Source of the DNA: Bigelowiella natans CCMP2755
Taxonomy: Eukaryota; Cercozoa; Chlorarachniophyceae
Length of the DNA: 64,000 nt
Assembly: GCA_000320545.1 (NCBI GenBank)
Contig: ADNK01000870.1
Coordinates: 124,001-188,000 of the forward strand
Reading direction: 5' to 3'
The notes below the pieces were generated by a model. The model ran no database searches, was not told the DNA's origin, and saw only the letters and a program-made list of their open reading frames with translations. Numbering within the stretch: position 1 is the stretch's first letter; each line of letters begins with the position of its first letter. This document shows, piece after piece, positions 49,174-60,100 of the stretch. The position numbers were made by a program, and so were the translations under genes.

Positions 49174-50833
49174 ATCGTTAAAAGGTCTGCCAACACGTTT
49201 TTTGACGTCCCCCCCAAGAGGAAGCCTCTGTCGTTACCAGAGGAGCAAAAAATCAATGAGACTACAAGAGCAAGGTTGTTCTCTCCAATCAATCATATAA
49301 TGTTGTATAGCCTGATGATTTGATCAAACACTGATCATTCCTCCTCACGAAAGTAGTAGTAGTTTTTATCTATATTGTGTGAGGAGAGGAGGAAGATGAG
49401 GACCGACCTCCACAGAGTATACTAATCAGTATCACATATTTTGACGATGATTAGCATCATCATCGTGATTGCTACTCTTTGTTCATTCATCCATCATTCT
49501 ACTTCACAACCAAGTTTTACCATTTAATAAAGAAGAGAAGGGAAGAAGACGCATTGATAATAATGATAAAAATGATGATGATGATAAGAATAACAATAAT
49601 AATAATAATAATAATAATAATAGTGATAGTAACAATAATGACAACAACAATATTAAAAGAAAGGCTTTATACTCAGAAATTAATCAAAATGTCATTAGAC
49701 CAGCAGCGGTGTAGTATAAATATAGCACGAAATATGTTTGAAAAAAGAGAGTAGGAAGAAAGTAAGTCTCTCTTCGTCGCAAAGGGGTTATTCTGCATTA
49801 TAATGATGATCTATCCATCTATCAGGATAATAGGACTTACTCATGATGATCTATCCATCTATCAGGATAATAGGACTTACTCTTGAAACAAGGCCGGATA
49901 CCATTGATGAACACGAAATTAGAAGGTATTGTTATTTATTTTTATTATTTCTATTGTTATTTTTATTATTATTATCGGATAGTTCTTCTCTACATACATA
50001 CTACCACATCGAAGAATCTACGTATTATTATCACCATACAATACACGTATTATCACCACCACCACCACCAGCCCAAAATCTCTAGTGAGAGCCATGATTA
50101 TGCTAATCTTTGTTCTCGTCGTTACAATAGACTGCTTACTATATCCCTCATTGCAATGATGGTGATGATGATGATGATGATGATGATGATATGGTTAGAT
50201 TTCGATACTATGGATGCACACGGGTTCAAGTTGGCATTCAACATACAGTAAGAACAACAGCAACAACAACAACAACATTCAACATACAGTAACAACAACA
50301 GCAACAACAACAACAACATTCAACATACAGTAACAACAACAGCAGCAACAACAACAGCAACATTCAACATACAGTAACAACAACAGCAGCAACAACAACA
50401 ACATTCAACATACAGTAAGAACAACAGCAACAACAACAACAACATTCAACATACAGTAAGAACAACAGCAACAACAACAACAACATTCAACATACAGTAA
50501 CAACAACAGCAACAACAACAACATTCAACATACAGCAACAACAACAACAACATTCAACATACAGTAACAACAACAGCAACAACAACAACAACAATTGATT
50601 GATTGATTCACGTAAACAACAATCCCAAGTGTATGTATGCATGCATATATGTCTGTACGCATCATCATCATTATCATCATCATCATCATAAGCGTGATGA
50701 TGCTGCTGCTTCTTCTATGTGTCGTTGATTTTCATTATGACTATCACCATCATCATTATAATCATCATCATTATAATCATCATCATCATCACCATCACCG
50801 CAAACGACACAAAAATAAGAGTTGTAGTACATA

Positions 50834-50880
<47 letters not shown>

Positions 50881-50990
50881 TGATGCATATGGTGCCGTTA
50901 CAACTACTGGTATTCAGGACGATGGAATATTGAAATTAATTAACCGCGGTTGCTACACTAAAGACGCAATAAAGGCCACCAAACTTCTCA

Positions 50991-51030
<40 letters not shown>

Positions 51031-51193
51031 ATGTTTAGGATAACAATATTTTATAATAGCCATCACAATCATCATCACCATTGTTACATATATATTTCAG
51101 GATGCTGGTTTTAAGATTGATTATCACTTAATGCCGGATCTTCCAGGCACTGTACGATGATCATTCAATCGTAGTAGTAGTAGTAGATGAGAA

Positions 51194-51233
<40 letters not shown>

Positions 51234-51572
51234 ATTGATAACAGCATAAATCCATGTCGTCGTCGTCGTTCAGTAGTAGTAGTAGTAGTAGTAGTAGATA
51301 GTTGTACTAACTACTAGTACTACATGTAGATATATAAGTAATATATATTGATGATCTCAATCAGACTATTGAGAAAGACATAAAGATGTTTGACTACGTA
51401 TTGTACTCAGAGGATCTCCAGGTGTGTAACACTGTTATGAGAACAAGCACCAACTACCAACAACATATAATAATAACAATAATAATAATAATAATAATAA
51501 GGAGAAGAAGAACAAGAATAGAGTAGCTGGAAACAGTCAATTCATACTACTATTCACCCTACTGCACTACAC

Positions 51573-51603
<31 letters not shown>

Positions 51604-51651
51604 AATAATTCATAGAAATCATCATCAACAACAACAAGAACAACAACAATT

Positions 51652-51733
<82 letters not shown>

Positions 51734-52015
51734 TCTATTGATCATGATTGCATCACCATACGATTTAAACTTTTGAGGAAAACGACGATTTGTTGTTCCT
51801 TCGTTACTTTTGCTAATTACTTACCAATACAACGATTGTGAATGATTTAATGAATGCATAAAAGATGCTGATGCAATCAACATGCTTGAATGATTGAATA
51901 GGCGGATCAATGGAAGATATACCCATGCCAGACGGTGCCTTGGACGGTTATTGAGAAATGGTTTAAAGAAGGAAAATATAAACCCTATTCTCCTCAGCAG
52001 CTTATGCACGTATTG

Positions 52016-52057
<42 letters not shown>

Positions 52058-52294
52058 AAGTCGCCATCAAGGAAGGAAGGAAGGAAGGAAGGACATCAGA
52101 TTTGGGTTGGGTTTCTTCCTCCTTTTTGTTGTTGTTGTTGTTGTCAGATTTGGGTTGCTTATCTTCTTTCTTTTCATTGTTGTTGTTGTTGTTGTTGTTA
52201 TTGTTTCTTCTATGATTGAATATTATACTTATAAGGTTACTGCAATGAGTAAAGTACATCCATGGATCCGATTAAGTAGTAACACTTATTACTT

Positions 52295-52327
<33 letters not shown>

Positions 52328-52334
52328 TTCCATT

Positions 52335-52370
<36 letters not shown>

Positions 52371-52758
52371 AAGATAAGAGGATCTTCATCAACAATCAAT
52401 TTCTTACCTCTTTTTAGACCGCGTGATTCGAGATATTCCAAACGAGTAAGTGTCATCATCATCGTCATCATTAACATCATCATCATCATCATCATTATCA
52501 TCATAGTATTATTATTAACAAGGTACATAATGGGAGGAAATCCGGTCACAAATCTACGGCAAATGGTGGAAATAAGAATGCGAGAGAAAAATCTGAAATG
52601 CAGGTGGTTTGTGCAAATTGTCGTGATCGTTTTACTGTGCTATGTTATTATTACTTTTGTAGTATGTTTTATTTTGTTATTCGTCTTTCTTCTTTTTAAG
52701 TTGTTCAGTAACTTTCTATCCATATCATTACATACGATATTATCACACATTCATGCTG

Positions 52759-52790
<32 letters not shown>

Positions 52791-53248
52791 CTCCCCCTTT
52801 CTCTCACCGACACACAAGGCACACACACACACAACATATTCTTCTGGTTGGTGCTGTATAGTTATTAGAATTATTATTATTTTTCTTATCTTTTCTTATT
52901 GTTGTTGTTGTCGTCGAGGACATGAGATAGAACGTGATGATGACACAATAATAGCCTGATGATCATCTTCTTCTTCTTCTTCTTCTTCTTCTTCTTTCTT
53001 CTCATCTTGAAGGTGCATTAGAAGTAGGGAGTGCAAAAGTGCAAAATCTGGAATAAAGGATGTATTATTATCAGCGATCAACCTACTACTTCTACTACTA
53101 CTACTAATACTACTAGTGCTAGTTACTGTAAGAAAAGCTACCATTTGTTGTGATGATGGTCAACTTGTATAGCGAATAGATCTTAATAATAATAATCATG
53201 CAAAAATGAACAAGAAGAAGAAGAAGAAGAGGAAGGAGGAAGAGGAAA

Positions 53249-53284
<36 letters not shown>

Positions 53285-53865
53285 CCTGTATACATTATAT
53301 GTTTAATGTATAAGTTCTTTAAATATAAACAACAATTTTATTACTACAAACACCAGGCAATTTTGAAACAACGACGCTACAAATCATCGGGTAGTAGTAG
53401 TAGAAGAAGAAGAAGAAGAAGAAGAATCAACCAACAAGAGAGTACTAGTAGTAGTAGTAGTAGTAGTAGCAGCAGCAGCAGATGTAGTAAGAATATCATC
53501 ATCATCATCATCATCATCATCATCGTGTATATCATTAATTATTCCATAAGCACCAATGTTGTTGTTTTGTTCTCGATTTCTACGATATATCCCATATAAA
53601 ACAATGATAGCAAGCAAGGTTGTTCCTGTTATTCTTGTCCTTAATAACAATAGCAGTATCAATTAATGAATGTTGTTTATTGTCAGGCGGCACAGAAATC
53701 TTCCTCTCTTTTGAGTCAAAGGATGAGTCAGTGATATACGGGTAATAAGTAAGATACCATGGTGATGACCATCCAATATTGAATTATGATGGTGCTATAT
53801 TCTTATTCTTAGGTTCCTACGATTGCGCTTATGCCATCCAACCAAAGTAGTTTTCCCAGAGGTAT

Positions 53866-53897
<32 letters not shown>

Positions 53898-54094
53898 ACT
53901 ACTAGCTAGCTAGCACTGGAGAAAGGAATGATAAGAATCCTGCAGCACTCATTAAATTTTAATATCTCCTCATCCTGCATCATCATAGCAGCATCCTAAT
54001 CGGTGGATCATTCGCCTATTCCAATTACGATATTATTATTCTAAATATATGATATTATTGTTTATTAATTCATTACTTATCAAAGATACCACTG

Positions 54095-54125
<31 letters not shown>

Positions 54126-54178
54126 ACAGCTAAAAAATGCAGCACTTGTCAGAGAATTGCACACATATGGGAAAATGA

Positions 54179-54215
<37 letters not shown>

Positions 54216-54324
54216 TGAGAAAAATAGTGAAGGGTTGATCCAGTTGCGGGTGTGATGAATGATATATTTGAATTATGTATTTAAATGATAAACTTCATAA
54301 TACTCAGATAATAATGTATCAATA

Positions 54325-54384
<60 letters not shown>

Positions 54385-55493
54385 CTCCTTCCTCCCTATA
54401 CGTCTCTATATATGGCACTCCTTACGTTGTCGGACCACCGTCATCGTCATCATCATCATCATCATCGTCATCATCATCATCAGGCCAGTTGGAGATAGCA
54501 AAGCATCAGCATCAGCATCGAAGTCAGGAGGGGGGGCATCATCATCATCATCATTTTTAATGAGAATGTTGGATGGATCCTTTCTTTGGTCCTCCTCGTC
54601 ATCTTCTTCGTCTTCTTCTGGATCATCACCAGCAGAGAAAGCACAACACATGGGGTTTGGCAAACGCTTAATGCGAAAGGCAGAAGAAATTGTAAGTCAT
54701 TATTACCATCCATCATCTCTTTATTTCTTTTCCAGAATATGTTCTTGTCCTTGAGAGAAATCAATGTTATTGATAAAATATTGTTGGTTGATTGATTGGT
54801 TGATTGATTCATGTATGTATGTATGTATGCATGCATGCATATTCATAGGCTGTGCAAAACAAATTTCCACGTGTTGCTGTCATTGCTGGAATCGGAACAA
54901 GAGAATACTACGCACGTAATATTATGAGAAGAATTAGAAAGGCGAGGAGGAGGAGGAGGAGGAGAAGAAGAAGAAGAAGAAGAAGAAGAAGAAGAAAAAA
55001 GAACAACATATTTCAAGACTACTTCCTTCATGATACTATGCTTCAACTATTTTTTAGATTTTATTTGTGTTGTAATGAGCCTAAGTAGTTGTCATCATTC
55101 ATTATTGTGCTGATGATTTCCATCATGATTATCTACTACTAATTTGATCTTATGTCGTACATAGGGAGGGGATACCATCTTGAGGGGACCTACATGGTGA
55201 GAATAATTCAGAACTTTATTAGAAAAGGGTGCTGTTATTCATCGAAAGTGTTGGTGATTGCATTCTCTCCCCTCTCCTCTCTCCTCCTCTCTGTTCCTAG
55301 GTGAAGGATCTTCAAGCAACTATGTTAGGGTTTGATATGAGGATGGTACGTCAGCAAAATTTTATATTTAAAGCAAGAAAGGCAAAAAACGGTGTGAATT
55401 TTGTTTTAGGTCCGAGCTATCTTGATAGTCTTCATAGCCATCATTAATGCGTACATTCTACAAACTTTGGCAACTGAAAGAGGGATGCATTAA
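47006..55493 (+). CDS. ELP3: ELP3-family radical SAM/acetyltransferase with C-terminal membrane anchor
   Basis: Catalytic enzyme for wobble-uridine (U34) carboxymethylation of tRNA. Thirty exons with consistent phase at every join give 676 residues; typical ELP3 is about 550. N-terminal substrate region: FDRIFSKDAKWM, LRKKYRFMAKKAQMNYVYRV. Radical SAM: FSCKHNCYYCPNEPD, a CX3CX2C cluster motif, then SYLSNEPGVRRGKR, IEILVLGGTWSEYP, IIGLTLETRPDT, CTRVQVGIQHT, HLMPDLPGT, DQWKIYPCQTVPWT, RVIRDIPNEYIMGGNPVTNL and KCRCIRSREC. GNAT domain: GGTEIFLSFE, VRELHTYGKMRPVG, a Ser-rich insert of about 45 residues, the acetyl-CoA motif QHMGFGKRL, and GIGTREYYAR, GYHLEGTYMVKDL. The final exon adds AILIVFIAIINAYILQTLA, a tail anchor. 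The CYYCPNEP version resembles archaeal and bacterial ELP3-like proteins more than the usual eukaryotic form. Confidence 0.93.
47210..47333 (+). repeat. 62-bp direct tandem duplication in ELP3 intron 2
   Basis: The 62-base unit beginning TGTACACTCGTGTATTTCGA occurs twice head-to-tail (about 47210-47271 and 47272-47333) and differs at one visible site (GCATAA versus GCGTAA). It lies wholly inside an intron. The near identity indicates a recent duplication. Confidence 0.85.
49805..49884 (+). repeat. 40-bp tandem duplication spanning the 3' splice site of ELP3 exon 12
   Basis: The segment containing CTATCCATCTATCAGGATAA and the following TAGGACTTACTC occurs twice with a 40-base period (copies centred near 49830 and 49870). 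Each copy carries the same CTATCAG acceptor and the first codons of the exon (RIIGLT). Only the second copy continues into LETRPDT, so the downstream AG at 49865 is the functional site. The first copy has become intronic. Confidence 0.85.
50235..50596 (+). repeat. Minisatellite built from an ELP3 exon end and its splice donor, nine copies
   Basis: The exon coding VQVGIQHT ends CATTCAACATACA/GTAAG. That junction, followed by a CAA-rich spacer, is repeated head-to-tail: copies of CATTCAACATACAG start near 50235, 50276, 50318, 50361, 50402, 50443, 50484, 50522 and 50551. The period is about 41 bases, shorter in the eighth. Seven of the eight extra copies keep GTAA at the junction; the eighth copy reads GCAA. 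The array lies in the intron after exon 13. Confidence 0.85.
50836..50878. repeat. (AT)n microsatellite in ELP3 intron
   Basis: AT dinucleotide run of about 40 bases, about 40 bases before the acceptor of ELP3 exon 14 (50918). The intron between 50248 and 50917 thus holds the splice-donor minisatellite, (ATC)n runs and this AT run, and nothing else recognisable. Confidence 0.9.
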
Positions 55494-57101
55494 GCGGTGT
55501 CTTTCCTCTCTTACCGACGCTTTAAAAAATAATGATTTGCTCATCTTCATCATGCTCTGGAATGATGTGGTTGTTGTGGATAAATTTATTATTCAACAAC
55601 GACAGATTTGAAGTGTTAATTTCTGTTTACGAAACATGCAAGAATCTTTTCACATTGAACAAGCGTCGTTTGGTTGCACGTGTGTGTGTACGTAGATTAT
55701 CTTTTGTCGTATCCAACTATCGCACGTCTGGACGTTCTAGCGTTAAGGGTTTGGCTTTTGCATTTTTGTGTATTCACTGTCTCTAGCGCTGCCCATGCCT
55801 AGATGCCACTACTTCTCATAAAATTTGATTTTTCAGAACAAGCCTGCAGCACTTATGATAGACACAGTAACATCATATATACATCATAGTACATGTATTA
55901 TATTACATGTCTATCATCACTGCTGCACTGATGAGCGAAGTCATGGCTAGTCTTAGTAACCAAAATGTGCATGATGAATGGGAAAGTTTAGAAGTAGCCG
56001 AACTTGAATGATGACTGCGGGAATTGCTAGATTGTGTTGTTGTTCTGTCTAGACATACGTAGCATGCAGTTCTAGCAGAGTGATGCTTGGCATGTTGTTT
56101 AGCTAGCTATAGAGACTAGGCAACTGTGCTTGCATGCATGTTGCACATTGAGACCATGGAATGCATTGATTGCATGCTAGCATGTTTTCAATGGTGCAAT
56201 CCCAACAGGCTAACAATGTGGCTGTCTAGCTGTGCAGCACATCGCCCACGATGTAACGCTCATGTTGTCTAATTGTTATTCACAGTGTGCCAGAAAGCGA
56301 CACGCGCGCTGCTAGGCTGCTAGCTGGTTAGCGTGTGTCGTAGCGGACGTCCCAGCACAGACAATTATAGCAGAGCACTCAAGCATTACTAGACTAGAGA
56401 AGGCAAAAAAACAATTCTTTGCATTGCACATGCAACTTTTCCAAAGAAAGTCTTTTTGAGACATGCAAGCTAGCAAGGCTAGATGGAAGGTTGTCGGCTT
56501 CATTTGCCGCTCTAGCACTAGAGCACTCGAATGAAACCCTGCAGCGATTTCGCGTTGAAGATTTTGTCCACGTACCGTACAACCACGCTAGCTAGCTAGC
56601 TAGCTCGATCTGACATGCTAGCATGTCATGTGAGCTAGACAAGGCTAAAAATCGAAGGTCAGAAACTAGGCATGCCCCTTGTTATGGTGTTCGATTCTGT
56701 GAGACAGCAAGTGCGCTGATGCATGAGATTTCACATGCTAGCATGTTTCAAGATTCAAGATGAGAACTAAAGAAGGCTACGACGCGCATTGTTCTGGCAT
56801 TGCGCGCACGCATGTGCTAGCGCCGCGTGGCGGCATGCGCTAGATGTGTACATAATTGTGTCACATGCAGCGATGGCAACACATGACATGATAGTAATAG
56901 ACCTAGTAACATCATGACATTCCTCATTTGTACAAGCTTGGCCAATACAGCAGCTAGGGAGCGAGCTAGCGACTTGCTGCGCATGTTTATTGCATGATGA
57001 TCGATGCACATGGTAGAAACACTACTTCATATCAAATAAAATGTCAGCTTCATCGATCTAGTGTCTACAACTACTACTACCACTACTTAAAAAACAGATT
57101 T
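55494..57101. other. Palindrome-rich convergent spacer, largest in the window
   Basis: Tail-to-tail spacer of 1.6 kb between ELP3 (+) and BRR2 (-). From about 55850 to 57000 it is dense in nested palindromes: GCATGCATGTTGCAC near 56131, CATGCTAGCATG near 56174 and 56734, GCTAGCTAGCTAGCTAG at 56588-56605, and ACATGCTAGCATGTCATG near 56613. A 20-base near-repeat pair about TACATCATAGTACATGTATT lies at about 55878-55910. No coding frame, tRNA or transposon terminal structure is convincing. Confidence 0.7.
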
Positions 57102-60100
57102 TCAGCTCTCATCTTCGTCTTCGTCATCGTCGTCTTCAGAATCGTCTTCCTCGCCTTCCGCAACTTTAATCTTGAGCTTGTATTCTTGATCGCAGCCAAG
57201 ATACGAGTCACACATGAAAAACAGTTTGAAATCGTAGATTCCTTCAGCTGGCGCAATGAAGTCCAGCTTAGATTTGTGCATCTTTTTTCGCATTATGACC
57301 TTCTTAATTGACATGAGTTTATTTTTCTTCGGATCTCCGATCACAATCCACCAAGCTTCATTCTTAGGCTCTGGGTATCGTTGAGAATAGACTGGTTCTA
57401 CCACGTTGACATTTTTGGAATCCTCCTCCTCATCATCCTCGTCATCAGCATCACGCTCCAACGCAACCAGGACCTCCACACGACTACCTGCTGTAATTTC
57501 TTCGGAGTCCACAACCTCATACTTCAATTCGATATTTGGATAAGCGTTGCACATTGTCGCCACGTCGTCAAGCTTAGATGCAGACATTGAGCTCAAAAGT
57601 TCCAATCGATCATCATCCTCCATATCAAGAAGGTCAAAGATACTCTTGATTCCTGTCTTGTCACATTTGGCTGCAAGCTCCTTGGTCATGTGTGGAATTT
57701 GCAATAGTACCGAATCCGTGCTCCATATACCTTGGACAATCATTTGCGAGAGCTCCATCGCTGCAAGAGCAGGCTCAAGCCAACCGGCACTGCTGATCAC
57801 ATCCACAATAGCCGATAACAGCCTTGAAGCAATGGGAAGGAGACCATCTCTGTCAGCTTGAATCGTTGGAGATAGATTTTGCCTTGAAAAATGCGACTGC
57901 AAGAGGAGATGGGTCTTCACTGCGGGGCTGTGATATCCTACATCGGCCGCTACTTTAACAGGCATACGGCGAGCAAGTCTTTCCAGCGCTCTTTCTTCAC
58001 CCTGTCGGAGTGGTATGGTTTCGAATTCACCGGCATGTGAGAGAATTTCCATGAGTCCTTTCATCTTCGTTCCCTTGGCGAGAGAAGAGTTAAAGAGCTC
58101 TACAGTCGAGTAGTTGATGTAGTAGTATGAGGAGATCATGCCAAGATTAAGAGGTGCAAGGTCCATATCATCAACAGAAATGCATTTGGAGGATTCAAGG
58201 TCATTAAGTGTAGACTCAACCAGCTCGGACAAGTGGTCAGAAAGATGGCGGTTTGAAGTTCCCTGTAGATTGTAGTAGTTCGGATTTTGGGTTAATCTTC
58301 TCCACATGAACGTCCATGTCATGTAGTCAACAGCATCCTGGAAAGTCTCAATTGTCTTTGTTCCAATCTCAGCGTTGAGATGGTTGTGCAAGAAGTGGTC
58401 CATGTGAGATTCGACAGGAAATGGTTCGTATAAGAATTTCTTGTAAAATTCCTTTTTAGGTGCGTAACAAAATATACTGCATTTTCCGTTGGTATCTTCT
58501 AGTGGGCGGCATGCGCGACCCATCATCTGAACAACACTTGTGATTGGATAGTCTACATACCGATGTTCTGTGCCGTCATAGTACTGAGTACCCATAACGA
58601 TTACTAAATGCGCTGCGATCGTTAATCCCCAACATAATTTATGCTCTACGACTACAACTTGAATAGCCCCAGCACTGTATAACTCTTTGACAACATTTTT
58701 TTCGGTTTCCGTAAGACCAGTGTGAAGGATGCCTACCCCCTGAGCCAGAGTCTGCTTTAGCGTCTCGTTCTTAATTTGTTTCAGGTAGTCCTTCATATCT
58801 CCTTCATCTGCAATCAAAAATTTCTTTGCATCCTCTTCCGCTGCAGCGTAGTTGAGGAGCTCCACGGCGGTTCGGCCAGTTTGTTTACGTGAAGGAACGA
58901 AAACGATCACAGGCTTGCCCACAGATAGTCGCTTAACAGTCAAGTATGTTGGTTTGCTCATAGCCAACATTCTGGAGGGATGGTGATTAATTCCAAAGCC
59001 TTGTAGTCGAATCTCAAGGGGGACTGGCCTAACGTTAGGGTGAAAATTATAAAGGTGGGTGGAGGATGCACCAATCCAATCTCCCAAGTCCTTTGCATTC
59101 GCAACAGACGTTCCAAGAGCCACAACACGGATCTTGTTTTCAGTTTGGGCTGCGATGTAGCGCATACGAGAAACGATGACTTCCAAAACAGGCCCAACGT
59201 CACCACCGATCAGATGAATTTCGTCAGCAATAAATAAACTCACAGTTTGTACGTCTTTCCTATTCTTCCATCTCCGCGACATAATATCCCATGCTTTTGG
59301 AGTTGAGATAACAATTTGTCCTTGTTTGAGGGTTCGAAGATCTTCTTGACCGCCTGTGAGCTTTACAACTCGAAGACCAAGGCCCTTTCCAAATTTGATT
59401 GACCAATCGTCATACCTTTCATCGGCTAACTCTTGCAAGGGTGCAATGTAAACACAGCGCCCACTACTCATTTTTTTTCCAGATGCCAATTGCGAAAGCA
59501 TTCTTAAAACTGCAAGTTCAGCACAAACGGTCTTTCCAGAGCCTGTAGGAGCAGTGATCAACACGTTGCTGTCGCTCTTATACAGAGAATTGAAGGCTTG
59601 GGTTTGGATGGGGTTGAATACTTTGTACTTTCCGCTGTAAAGTCTGATGAACTTTTCATTCTGCAATTCAGCAATTGAAAGGGGCTGCAGATCCAGCAAC
59701 TCTGTTGGAGCAGCATACCTTTCTGGCAAAATAAGATGCCTGAACGATACTGGTAACATACTAGTCGCTCCAAGCCATCGATCAGACATGACCCTGATGA
59801 AGTATTGAGGTGGCATTGGTTCGTATATTGGAATGGTGAAAGTAAGAGAATGCATTTCCTTCGAAAATTGTTCCTTTAGAATAAAGTATTCAGAGTGGAG
59901 AATCGTCTCCCCATCAACATCCTCAACCATAATCCAAAATGGTTCCGCGTAGCCATGAAGCTTCTTCTTAAAGTCGAAATCCGGAGTAATTGAAAGCTCT
60001 ATCCTCAATACGGTGCGCGTGATTGGCTGAACGTGAGCCTGTAATTCGACACGGGGCAGCTGGTGTACACATCTGTGGATACGCTTACCCATGCTCGGGA

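Noticed and set aside
50235-50596. Regularly spaced repeats that could suggest a CRISPR array
   Set aside because: The spacers are all CAA-rich variants of one another rather than unique sequences, the setting is a eukaryotic intron, and the repeat is a copied exon-donor junction.
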